From assembly GCA_025331565.1 (NCBI GenBank), contig JAFREQ010000181.1:310001-374000 (forward strand): DNA of 64,000 nucleotides, read 5' to 3'. The notes beneath the pieces were generated by a model. It had not been told where the DNA came from. It ran no database searches and worked only from the letters and a program-made list of their open reading frames with translations. Of the stretch, positions 12,391-23,345 are shown one piece after another. The stretch comes from Holacanthus passer (lineage: Eukaryota > Chordata > Actinopteri > Pomacanthidae). Position numbers and translations under genes: made by a program. The stretch's first letter is position 1. Each line of letters opens with the position of its first letter.

Positions 12391-13151
12391 TTTCCCCTTT
12401 GCAACCTAACAGGCACACATTGGCATTAGAGGAGTTGAATGTATGCATTTGGTTGTAATTCCACAGGATTCTGGGCTGCTGAGAATATGTATTCATTCTT
12501 CAAAAAACAGTTTGCTTCCTCTTAGTGTTTGGGTTAAATTACCCCATGCTTTAATAGAAAATGTTAAAGTACATAGATTTCTTCTATATTAAGTGCAAAA
12601 TCAGAATACTAGGACACAGCCTCTGCCTTAATCCCACCACAAACAGTGCCATCCTGGTTGAACCGATTTGTCCCTGTCGTACACTCGTGCACACATTATC
12701 ACAGCAGGCCATACAATAACACAGAGTCACAGGACGGAGAAAATTAGCATGTGTGACCACAGTTAGTTAGCACACTGACAGCACTGTGACTACAGGGAAT
12801 GACAGCCCTAAAGGTGGCTGAAGCTTTTTATTAATTCTATTTATAAGCTCTCAATATAAAAGTTCTGATTAAGACAAACAACACAGGACATCAAAACAAT
12901 AAAGAAGCCAGTCAACAATGTATATCTGCAGTGAGATATATTGGATATTTTTTTTCAATTGTTTTTTGCCAAAGAAATCGTGTAATGGCCCTAATATTTT
13001 TAAGACTGCAGTAAGGTGACTCGCCCTGAGTGGCCCTGTGAAAGCCTACATGCAGCTAATTCCTTGTGTTCTCTATTTGGAAAGACACTTTCTAGTATTC
13101 TGGCCCACATAAATGAATTAATTACATTTTATCCTATCGAATGATTTCTAA
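12391..13151. other. gene-free stretch
   Basis: No gene, RNA or repeat was recognised. The sequence is AT-rich with a T-run at 12948-12956. Confidence 0.7.
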
Positions 13152-13372
13152 AGAAATAGTTCAACATTTCAGGAACTACGCTTTTGTGCCAAGACTTAGA
13201 TGTACAGCTGATTCCACTCTCATGTCTGAACAGAGAGTACAATTTGTGGATCTATGAGGGATTATGTGCTGAGCTATTTCTTTGCCGTGTCCAGCGACTC
13301 CCTGCAGGTGTGTCATCACCTGCATCACACCATTTGTGAGATTGCCAGGGAACCAGCTAAGACTCCGATTTA
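13152..13372. repeat. dispersed teleost repeat (TTCAACATTTxxGGAA-type), internally deleted
   Basis: It starts with AGTTCAACATTTCAGGAA, then TGCCAAGACTTAGATG and CCACTCTCATGTCTG. It ends with CTATTTCTTTGCCGTGTCC and a TTGCCAGGGAACCAGC block. The ends match a common teleost element but the long middle that usually separates them is mostly missing. Non-coding. Confidence 0.6.
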
Positions 13373-14224
13373 GCACATCCAACTTTGTTAAAACTTCACA
13401 GTATTATCAGCTGACTTTTTGAAAATTTATTGGTAAAATTTATATTTAATGATGATGATGATGATTACTGTTATTGTCATTTATTGTAAACCTATGAGCA
13501 ACCTTTTGGCTACTCACAGTCATGAAAGTCTTTTATCAGATGAAACCACATGGATGTGCCTCTCTCCCTCAGTCACCTTGAACCATTTCCTTTTCCTGCT
13601 TCCTACATCCCGTCTGCTTGTCTTTATTACCACGCCCTGTCACTCATCCTTCCTGAACACACGCTCTCTGTTCTCACAAAACAACACACCACAGGATTTT
13701 TTTGTTGTTGTTTTTAAATTTTGCTGCTTCCAGCTACGTTTCTGATGTGACACTTAAAAATGTGCATAAAAATACATTAATGGAAATATGGCTATTGTTG
13801 TGAAAGTTAAGCAGTATATATGTATTCATATTAAGCGGCCAGGGGAGGCTAAGACTCCCCAAAATGGTCATAAACATATAATGCTGAAGCTATTTGTTCG
13901 TTACTTGGCCTGCTGTATGCAGTAGCTAACATAGATTATTTTGGTGAGAGAGAGGCCCAAAGAGACCATCACTGTGTGATGAGATTTTTTTTTCTTTTCA
14001 TTAATTTGTAGACTATTAGTAAGAGGCAGTTATAACCCAGTTCTCTCTCTGTCTGTCTGTTATGTCTCTGTCCGTGGCTCTCACACGCTCATCATCACAG
14101 GTGTATCGCCTCAACGGCTCAGCTTACTTCTGATATACTGATGTTTCTGATGTCCAGCCGCTGTCCTTGCAGCTCATCAGGAGCTGAGCAGCTGACAGGA
14201 CAGCTGCTTCTGAGGACAGCATCG
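13373..14224. other. gene-free stretch
   Basis: No gene recognised. A short (GAT)n run lies at 13449-13466. At 13840-13861 the motif GGGGAGGCTAAGACTCCCC forms a small inverted repeat. Confidence 0.7.
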
Positions 14225-14645
14225 TCTCACTTTTGATGTGGATTCTCAGTAAGACAAAATTTAATAGGACTACAGCCATGCTCGCGGCGCTGTGAGGCTC
14301 AGGCACAGTGGTGCTTTGAGTTAAATGTAACATGCTGATGTTTAGCAGGTGTAATCTTCACCATGTTTACCACCTTAGTTTAGTGCATTAGTATTCTGAC
14401 GTTTATTAATTAGCGCTAAACACAAAGTACAGCTGAGGCCAATGGGAATGTCAATTGCTTTGAGGGTATTTGATCATAAAGTATTACACAAAATAAATTT
14501 TTGACCTGATGATGACACTGGATGAAAAGTCTGAGGATCACCAAAGTTTTTACAATTCATCCTGAGAGGATCATGAATGTCTGAACCAAATTCCATGACC
14601 TTTTAGTCTGGACCAAAGGGGTGGAACGACTGACCGATGTTGCCG
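14225..14645 (+). repeat. dispersed teleost repeat family A, copy 2
   Basis: The same family and orientation as 11436-12010 and more complete in the centre. In order it has GCGCTGTGAGGCTCAGGC, ACATGCTGATGTTTAGCAGG, CCACCTTAGTTTAGTGCATT, CACAAAGTACAGCTGAGG, TTTTGACCTGATGATG, GAGGATCACCAAAG, TTCATCCTGAGAGGATCATG and AGTCTGGACCAAAGGGGTGG. Two copies lie 2.2 kb apart in direct orientation. Non-coding. Confidence 0.8.
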
Positions 14646-15336
14646 CTCCTGAATCCATGCTGCTACCTTGATTAAAAAGAGCTGATAAAATATACATTGT
14701 ACTGTGGATTGTAAAGGTTTTTGAATTGTTCTCCACACTGTTGATCAAACTGTTCATCTTTCAGTTTTGGTATTTTTTAACACAAGCATCAATAAAGCCT
14801 AGGAAAAAAATACTTGTAAAAACTAAGTAAAAAATGTGAGATTAAAAAAATTGGATGACAGAAGACAAAAGGAGTTTGCCAGTGTGATGGCGAGGTCGAG
14901 ACTCAGTTGTGTGAGTGTGTGTGTTTACTGGAGGTAATATTTAAGCCCTCTAAAAGCACAACAGATGCAGTAGGCTTCCTGATAAAACATGTAGGAACCG
15001 GTTTCATCAGAGGAACCTGTGGAACCGTTTGAAAAGCAGCAACACTGGTTGCAGCTACGTGACAAACAGCAGGACGTCAGACTTCAGACTGTTGGCTCGT
15101 TTATGATGCCCTTTTAGCCTGTTTTCTGACAGAATGCATAAACAAAATTCTATTTGGCTGATTGCATGCAAATGCAATGGACGGAGGCAAAAATGTAACT
15201 TCACTGCAATACTTCACAATAACTTTGACCAGTCACATCTGAACAAAATTCTCCTGAAAGCACAATTTATTTTCAATTTCAATCACCTGATAAGCTCTTT
15301 CATGATGTTTGAATCATTGGTCAACATTATCCCACT
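14646..15336. other. gene-free stretch
   Basis: I see no gene or named repeat in this AT-rich sequence. Confidence 0.7.
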
Positions 15337-15425
15337 AAACATCAACGTGTTAGTATCGTCACTGTCAACACATTAGCATGCTGACATTATCATTTAGCAA
15401 GCCCCACTGTGAATGAACTAGCATT
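15337..15425 (-). repeat. family A fragment, inverted
   Basis: ACATTAGCATGCTGACATTATC, CATTTAGC and CCCCACTGTG read as the complement of the early part of family A (ATGCTAACATxxGCATGC and CACAGTGGTGCT wording). It is a short fragment in opposite orientation to the two larger copies. Confidence 0.5.
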
Positions 15426-15779
15426 CACAATCCACAACACTATTTCTTTATTTTCTGATACACATCAACTAAAATGAAAGAAGCCGTTTTTAATTGTTTC
15501 ATTTTTATATTTCCAATCATTTATTATTTTTGTTTGACTATTCTCTGCATGATTTTTATCTCTGTCTGTTCTGGTTCTTTGTCGAAGCACATTATAACTT
15601 TGTTCAGACAAGTTATTATTCTATTATTATTGATTATCCAGATTATATGAGCCATCCTGCAATTTTTAGCTTAACCAGTCAATGTCCATTTGAAAGCAAA
15701 ATAAATAGCAGTTCTGTCTTGGTGTATTGATTAGAAAAGTTCTACCTTGGTGATAACAATGGAGAACAATCCACCTTTA
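15426..15779. other. gene-free stretch
   Basis: AT-rich sequence with no recognised feature. Confidence 0.65.
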
Positions 15780-16080
15780 TCCAAACACACTTGTTGTGTT
15801 TGTGTGTCTTTGTCTGTGTGTGTGGGTGGATGGGGGTGAATGAGGTCAGAGATAAGAAGTAGAGAAGAAAATGTGAAAGATGTGTTGCTAGACTGTGGTG
15901 GGTGGGCAGAAAGAGAGTAAAGAGAGAGAGAGAGAGATGAAGAGAGAGACAGAGGAGAAGTGAGAAAACATGAAGACGAAGAAAGAGAGGTGTGTTTTCG
16001 TCTTTCTCTCTGACTGTTTTCCGTGTTTTTCTCCAGGAGAACTCTGCTAACTGACAGCATTCTTTCTTCCTTAATACCGT
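15780..16080. repeat. TG-rich then purine-rich low-complexity tract
   Basis: TG-rich sequence (15785-15830) passes into a GA-rich tract with pure AGAG runs (15917-15937 and around), then a CT-rich tail. Two overlapping minus-strand open frames of 109 and 133 codons, rich in Ser and Leu, are products of this composition and not genes. Confidence 0.9.
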
Positions 16081-17096
16081 CCTCCCCGTCCCTCCACCTT
16101 CTCCTTTCTTTATTTCCTCCAGTATTGTCAAATGTGTCAACACATCAGCACGTCAGGAGCTGGTATGTCTGGGCTGACTAATGACAATCTTAAACACCTA
16201 GAAATGTTTAATGCTCTGATCCTGCCATAGATCAATGACACTGATTCATTTAGTAAATGTATTACAATAAATCTGGCTGAGGATAAAGCGTGCCCCAACA
16301 CACTGTCAAATAAATTAGCATTGTAATTAGCAGCAGCTGTACTGTATATATGTAGCAGCAAATGGTGATAATAAATAGAGAGGTAACAGGTGGTGGGTAG
16401 GTGTATAAAAAGTTTAACTCTATATTGAAATATTTCTCATTCTCACTCTAAAATAGCAAAACTGACTTTTACAAACCGTCAAGTACATTAACAGCAGATT
16501 TGCTCCAGCCGTCAGTTATGTTTATTGTATGAACATCTTCACTTGTTAAGTAGTGATGTGTTGTTGCAGCTTCAAGTTACTGTACAAATAGAAGAATGAT
16601 ACCATCAGTACAAAAAAGAAAGATGTACCAAAAAAGGCAAGAACAAGATGACATGCAACAGGGGTCCTCAACCAGACTCAGACTCAGAGTGTTGTGGTTA
16701 ATGGTCAGTGTCTTAAGACCACCAAGACACCAAGATGACTGATTAAAGTGGCATTACATATTTCTATATTTCTTGTTTGCAAATTCAGAATATCTGAACA
16801 TTGTAGGCAATCAGAGAAAATAAGTGATGAAGTCCTGCATTCATAATTCTAACTTCATTAAAAGTTCAGAAGTGTTAGCAGCTAAATGTAGCGTTCAGTT
16901 GGAAGCGAGATGACCCCTGACAGTTATATTGCTGTTATTGTATTGTTACCACTGATGCATCCGTGTAGGTGGTTGATGCAAAGCAAATTTCAACTTTTTC
17001 ATATACTGTTGGGAAGTTAAATGAATCACAATGCATCATATTTTATAAAGTGATCACATGTTTTGTATGTAAAATCTTGAATGCCAAAGTAGGGGG
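16081..17096. other. gene-free stretch
   Basis: No gene or repeat family recognised. Confidence 0.7.
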
Positions 17097-17223
17097 CAAC
17101 TAAAGTTGTCAAATAAATGCACAGTGAGGAATAAACACAGCATGACCCTCTGAAATGTAGTGGAGCAGGAGTATAAAGTAGCATGAAATGGAAATACTCA
17201 AGTATGAGTACCTCCAAATTGTG
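17097..17223 (+). repeat. dispersed teleost repeat family C, copy 1
   Basis: CAACTAAAGTTGTCAAATAAATG, CCTCTGAAATGTAGTGGAG and GTATAAAGTAGCATGAAATGG, followed by AATACTCAAGTATGAGTACC, match the common teleost AAGTACTTGAGTAAATGTACTT family. The complementary orientation occurs at 30041-30134. Confidence 0.75.
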
Positions 17224-19319
17224 CAGTGATCAGGTTTGCAATTGAAACAAAAGTGCACAATTTTACTTTAAAGTTCAGAAGAAAAAAAACACTTAGGTCA
17301 CTTTCTAAGTGTTTAACTTTAAACCTTTCAAGTGCCTGTGGGATGCCCTGGATTGCACCATTGTGAGATGTGACCCTCTACCTGCCAAAGGCTAGTGACT
17401 CCATTAGACCCATCCGCAGGACTGAGATAAACAACTGCAGGTTCACAGTGTAAGACATGGCCACGCAAGGAGGAGTGCAGAACTAGTGCTGTTAACGTTC
17501 ACAGTTCATGTTTCCTTTCTCTTGGTTATTTTATGGTTACATTCCAAAATAATGTTATTATTGTACACGAAATGAATTCCACACAGAGGCTGTGTTTCTT
17601 TTTGCCATCAGTGCATTTCAATGTCTCACTGCAAGCTTTAATGGAGATCATAAGGCTTTAAACAAACCAAACTGCCAATTCAGTGGTTATCAGTTTCAGT
17701 TTTCCATCACTGTATTTATAATCATTACTTGCACATTAAACATTATTGCCCAGGTAATGCGAGTTCTCGGTTTCTGCTTTTGAGTAAACACTACAAATTG
17801 TGGAGAATTTACAAGACTAAAAGAAATTTTGCAAAAGCCAGACAAAATTTTGAATGCTCCTTTCTGTTGGTGCCTACAAGGACACCACAACACCTGAGCT
17901 TTCAGCGGCGGCTGACAAACATCTTTCCAGCACAAAGCTGCTAAACTGACATGAACCTTTCGTGCTGTTCTTTTCACAACATGTTTGCTTATTGTTAGTC
18001 TTCTGGGTTTGATTTTCCGACATCATAGATCATTGAGTGTAATGCCTTTGCTGTGTAACTCTCAAATCTTAGATGTCAGAGCTGGTGGTGCTGGTTTTTC
18101 TATTAGTTACTGATCACAGCTTAAGTAAGATGCCTGGTTCCCACTGAGAGCATGGCTAATGAACCTGAGTCTTTCATGGCAACTTCAGAGGCTGTTTAAT
18201 AGAGTGATTTTTTTCCTACAAGATTTGTAGTCAAAGCTGAGCAGAATGCCCACCCAAAGTAAGCCAGTATATTTTACAGTCAGTGTTTTACTGGTGTTGA
18301 GAGGCTTCACTTTGCTGGCTTTAACTTTTACTGGCAAGTGAGAATCAACTCAAGAAACTTCCCAGAGAACACATCACTGTCACATGAAAAACTCTGATGA
18401 ACTGTGGAAAATGTGTCAGGGGTTTTGAATGAGCCCTTTGGAACATGGAGTTCACGCTTCCATTACATGACCATGTGCAGTTTACACTGAAAATATTGGA
18501 TGATGGATTCTTTTGTCAGCACACTGGACAAAACCTTAATAATTAAGTACAAATCTTTTTGGAAAAATCTATGTCAAATGAGATAAAAAGTTTCTAATTT
18601 AAGCAACTCTTCAATCTATTGAGTGAGTAGTTTTAGAGGGACCTTGGCCAGTGTTTCTACCCTCTACAATTTAGATTCATGATCAGTGGAGCTGAATGGG
18701 CCTTGAGAGGCTTGTATAATAGCTATATAAAAGCTGGTACCCTTATAAGACAATGTTCACCAAATGTAAATGTTCACCTTTGTGTTCATTTACAAATCAC
18801 AAGTTTAGATCATTTGGTTAAACTTAAAATCTGTCTGATTGCTTGTGTGGTGCCCTATTGAGTTAACTCAACTGTAGTTAGATACAGCAATTAAGGTGGT
18901 GAGTTAAACGTTATCGTAAATAATAATAGTGATAGCCTAACCTATGAAAATACAAATTTGGTTTACAGAAGGAGAAGAAAGAGTCCTTTCAGGCAACCAT
19001 GTTGGAAGACCTCAGCTGTGATGGTGTTTGTGACATAAATGTCATAATGTACACATGTCTGCAAGGGTCCATGCAAACTATCCACGTTCAGCCAAAAACA
19101 TTGGAATATTAAATGTGGATCCTTTGGACATGGGCATATTATGAAATTTACATCAACAGAGCCTTGCATATGTGCACACATTAAGCATCATTTGAACTCA
19201 AATTTGGGATCACATGTACTGTGTGTGTATATGCAGTGCAAATATATGCAAACTGTACATGCACCCTCTGTCTGTGTCTGCTGCCCATGTCCTGTTTTTG
19301 TTAAATAAGTTAGCTAAAC
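17224..19319. other. gene-free stretch
   Basis: No gene recognised. An ACTTTAAAGT palindrome at about 17266 and a short A-run near 17281 are the only local features noted. Confidence 0.7.
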
Positions 19320-19515
19320 ATAATGATAAATGGTGAAAATAGATAAGGCTAAGTCATAAACAATTGAAATAGAAATTAGAAGGAATGGATAAGCAGTTGA
19401 CGGGTTAGCTGGAAGCAAGTATAAATGGTTAGAACAGATAAAGGTAAAAGCAATGGATAAACAGTTGAAATAGTCAGGCAAAAGTAATGGATAAAGCTAG
19501 AAGTAATGGACAAGT
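19320..19515. repeat. degenerate minisatellite, period about 34 bp
   Basis: Five to six diverged units, each built on AATGGATAAxCAGTTGAAATAG and GxxAAAAGTAATGGATA, run head to tail. The clearest neighbours are AAGCAATGGATAAACAGTTG (about 19448-19467) and AAAAGTAATGGATAAAG (about 19480-19496). The array is too diverged for recent slippage. Non-coding. Confidence 0.75.
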
Positions 19516-20800
19516 GTGTGTCTAGCTTCTGTTGCTAGTCGTAGAACAAATGGGAATGTGACTTAACCTGAGTTTTTTATAAAATAGGATTGCATCAATA
19601 GGATCTTTCATGGAGTCAAATGTTGAATAAATAACATCCAGTTTAAAATCTTCTCAAATGATTGCGTTTGGAAAATGACTGGTGGTGTTCATCTGATAGA
19701 AAGAAAAGGATGGAAGCACTGGTCTGTTCGGCACTGCGGTGTGGTGAAAAGTGATGTTTTGTATCTGCAGACTGTGAGCCTCGTCTCCACCCTCCGTCAT
19801 CTGACCAGCTAATCCCCACAGATTCATTAGCAGCTCTTCCCTCCTGACTCTTAAATGTCACACACAGAACAGACTGACAGGAGGGAGGAAATGAGAGCAG
19901 ATAGAGAGACAAAGGAGAAAAATACTAGAAATAGAGCAGGGGAACTCTTTCCATCTTTAATTAACTATTTCAAATGGATAATATTGAAGATTAATTCTGT
20001 TCTTCCCATTTCTCTGTTTAATTAAATCAGTGACACATACCGGACATCTTGACTCTGGCCTGAACCCAGATCTGTTGGGAGGCCAAATCTGACATGAAGG
20101 ACCACACGCCACTGTTTGTTCACATTTAGTTTGTTAACTACAAACAGCCATTGCTCTGCTTCAGTCCGATTGCCAGTGTTATTCATTTTTTTGAGTGTCA
20201 CAATCCAGGACAGACTTATTTTCACAAAATTACAGCTGACAAAAATAAAAGCAGACACACTGTGATAGATTCTTATTACAAGCAGGTTTTGAGTTTCCGC
20301 AGATTAATTTTCATACCAGAATGAAATGAAGGGAAACTAAGAATGGTCTACAATAATATACATGTAATCTACGTAAATTACCATGAAATTGCAAATTGCA
20401 CATTTAATCTGTGTAGAGCTCTTTGAAAAGGGCATTATGTATTATCTATCAGGCTCTGTGGTGGAGTTCTGCTACACATTCCAAACCCAAGGACTTCAGA
20501 CAAAGTCTTGGGTTTCTAGTCAGGTTTGGACCATTCCTTCAGACACTATAAAATATAAGTCCATATGCAATATAGTAATGACTAGTAAAAGTAATAATTA
20601 AATAAAGCCAAAATACTGTCTTGCTTGAATTTGGTAGTCCCTGTTAGGATCAGCCGAGTTGGGTCGGTTAAGACTCAGGTTTGTGCCTCAGTTTTAGATT
20701 TGTGTTGGATGGCCAACTCCATCCCCTCAGCTCCATTTTGGACGAGGTCTCAGCACAGATGTAATGGTTTCTTTTTTGTGCTTTGACAAAAGAGCGACAA
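19516..20800. other. gene-free stretch
   Basis: No gene or named repeat recognised. Confidence 0.7.
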
Positions 20801-20818
20801 GTTCGTTTCGAAACGAAC
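20801..20818. promoter_or_regulatory. 18-bp perfect palindrome with three CpGs
   Basis: GTTCGTTTCGAAACGAAC equals its own reverse complement. Its two arms each carry GAAACGAA, an interferon-regulatory-factor-like half-site in inverted arrangement, and it keeps three CpGs. CpGs are elsewhere scarce in this window. It sits at the left edge of a comparatively CpG-rich patch (about 20790-21060). A role as a binding site for a dimeric factor is inference. Confidence 0.4.
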
Positions 20819-21144
20819 CCGTGCTTCTTGTGAGAGACGCATTTGGCAGAGCTCCACGAGTTCTCATGAAGTTTACGGCTGAGGCAGAAATTCATGTGAT
20901 ACGGCATGATTGTGTCAGACAGCAGGACTGGTGCAGTACATGTGGCACCGCTGCTTTCCCAGCTGCTGACGGCTGCAGCCTCCTGACAGGACGGGAAACG
21001 GCAGCGGAGATGACAACAGCAAATGATCCTTCACACAGAGGAACAACAGAGCAGAGGTGAAACCGTGATCTTCTATTTCTCTCTCTGTCTGTCCCCCCCC
21101 CAACAATCTAGGTCAGCCCGTTAGTGTGACTGTGTGCCTTCCCT
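20819..21144. other. CpG-richer patch with a 98-codon plus-strand frame
   Basis: The stretch 20790-21060 is visibly richer in CpG and GC than its surroundings and is open on the plus strand (20764-21060). The frame shows no domain or motif I know, and only a weak donor (AGAGGTGAAA) follows at 21054. It could be a decayed promoter or exon, or chance. Confidence 0.2.
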
Positions 21145-21172
21145 CCATCCATCCATCCATCCATCCATCCAT
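21145..21172. repeat. (ATCC)n microsatellite
   Basis: Seven consecutive CATC/ATCC units. Such runs often mark the 3' end of RTE LINEs, but no LINE sequence adjoins it. Confidence 0.95.
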
Positions 21173-22535
21173 TCTGCAGAGGAATACAACACCCACTGCT
21201 CTTGTCAATCACACACTGATTAGTTTGGAATTGTCATAGCACCTGTCAATAACCCTGCCTGCATCTACCTACTTACCTGTCTGTCTGTCATTCAGTCAGT
21301 ACATGGATGAATGAGTTAGACTGAGAAATGTACTCTAACTAGCTTCACTCTAAAATCAGATCAAGTGAGCAGTTCCTGGCCAATATTCTGCCTTTTTCAC
21401 TCATGTCATTCGCATTGGCCTACCATTCAAGAAACCAATTCATTACCTGAATGAATACAGCTTGTGTGGATGGCAACAAAAATGACTACATCAAATTATG
21501 ACTGCAAAATACAGCTGATAGTCTTCAGAATACATGTCACATAGTAGTTTCTGCAGCGATATCTGAGCTGCCATCTGTCAATCACAGCCCATTTAAGCCA
21601 TCAAAACAAATTAATCAGTGGAGCTAGTCCAGTGAGTGAAAGGCGGTTTACAACAGCCAGAGGTTAAAAACACACACAAAAAAACCAAACCCCCTCAGAA
21701 ACAGTGGGTCCGTAAATCCATGATAGTAAAAACAGAGCTGGTACCACTTTCAGTGTTGCCAGATTTGACTGATAGCAAATAGACCAATCATAACCTTGAA
21801 CATGGTTTTCAACAATTTCTAAGTGGGAGGGATTGATGATATTTTGTTCATGTTCCTCTCCTGGCATTGATTAAACCCTTCATAAAGTTGTGGCAGACTT
21901 GACACCACAACAAAATACTTTGTCAGTATCAATGTATTGTAACTGGAGGAGAGGTCAGGCAGATTCAATTGAATGTAGCCTTTAATTTTACAGTATGGGT
22001 AAATAGTCCGATCACTCAAACATGCTGTTGGCAACACATTCAGAATAAGCACAAAAAAGTATGATTTTCAACTAAGACAAAAACAGAGAAGGATGAAGTG
22101 ACAGCGAGATTGCAATGATCACAAGGGACTATAGGTTTTGACCATGCTACTGCCTCCCTTTGTGTTGTCCATTGGGAATCAGGAGCAGGCTACTGCTGCC
22201 AAAAACATCAGTTTGTCAGGGGTTGATCCCAGGTAGCGACACAACAATGCTGATGAACAGGTCTTTGAGCGAACATCCTCTCCGGTCGGTCAAGTCACTA
22301 TTGTCCAGGGTGAGTTTGAGATTTTTCACAACCTGGAAACCCAAAAGTTGTGAATGACTTATAACTGATCTATAAAGCAGCAGTAAATGACTTATTTACT
22401 TATTTATAAGGCAATTAAGTAAATCCCTTTACAACAACAACAACAAACAGCAGTAAACCTGCAGGCTCAACGTCAGCTTGGTCTTTTTCGAATAAAAAGC
22501 AGCTCTGCGTACAATGATACTAATAAAAGCAAATG
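21173..22535. other. gene-free stretch
   Basis: No gene or named repeat recognised. A short CTGT run lies at 21278-21289. Confidence 0.7.
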
Positions 22536-22752
22536 TGTGCGTATGTACAGTGTGTGTGTATGTGTGTGTGCTATCAAGTGCATGTGGATGCCCTTGACTT
22601 ATTTTGGCTGGTGTTGGAAAATCTGCGTTGCCTGTTGCTCATCAGGAACCATCTGCGGTGATAACAGATTTACTGTGGAACAGGGTCACACACACACACA
22701 CACACGCACACACACACACACACACAAATGCTTCAAAGCAAAAATTCTAAAA
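22536..22752. repeat. TG-rich tract, then (CA)n ending in a shared 27-bp sequence
   Basis: TG-rich sequence at 22536-22572 is followed by a (CA)n array at 22687-22726. AAATGCTTCAAAGC and AAAAATTCTAAAA (22726-22752) follow it directly. The same array-plus-flank arrangement recurs at 27099-27158. Confidence 0.9.
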
Positions 22753-22935
22753 GATGAACCCTTCGAACTACTGCATTCTCTGCCCATCCAATGTCTCTCC
22801 CTTTATTTTCATTTCAAGTTTTTATGAAGAGTTTTCACACTCAGTAACCTTTGCTAGATTAGCAGGGGCAGACTTACTGTAGTGGTTTTGGGGTCTAAGG
22901 TCAAGTGCCCACTAGATGTTGATTATTTGCAAACA

Positions 22936-23345
22936 CCGTCCATTTTTCCATTACTTTTCTGGGTCTGGGTGATGGAAGGGGAATAAGCAATGTAGCCCAG
23001 ACGTCACTCTCCCCAGTATGATTCTGCAGCTCCTCCTCATCCCTGGAGGGATATGTAATTCCTCCTGGGAGTCCTGTGTTTACCTTAGAGTCTCTCCCAG
23101 TTCGATGTGTCCGGATACATCTATAGGGAGGTGACCTTGAGGCATCCTTATGAGATGCCCAAACCACCCACACCCACAGCAATGAGCAAGAAGAAGCAGA
23201 AGTGATGTCATGATGGAAATCAGTTCTTCCAGTGGGTCTTCACCATAAGGGAAAGCCCAACCTTCCTGTGAAGGAAACTCCTGTGAGCCCCTTGTATTGG
23301 TGATCTCATTCTTTTGATCATCACCCAAAGCTCATGGCTCATGGC
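22936..23345 (-). mobile_element. Rex3-like (RTE clade) LINE 3' end
   Basis: On the minus strand the order of signatures is that of the C-terminus of RTE/Rex3 reverse transcriptases. CATGAGCTTTGGGTGATG is followed in one frame by the peptide WFGHLIRMPQGHLPIDV (within 23080-23328). A frameshift follows, then SRDEEELQNHTGESDVWATLL in the next frame (22960-23060). The end reads AAAAATGGACGG, a degraded form of the GATGGATGG tail. Intact copies encode an endonuclease and reverse transcriptase; only about 410 bp of 3' end remain, frameshifted, as expected of a 5'-truncated insertion. No target-site duplication was visible. Confidence 0.85.

Noticed and set aside
15731..16143. Overlapping minus-strand frames of 109 and 133 codons
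   Set aside because: Ser/Leu-rich translation of a GA/CT low-complexity tract.
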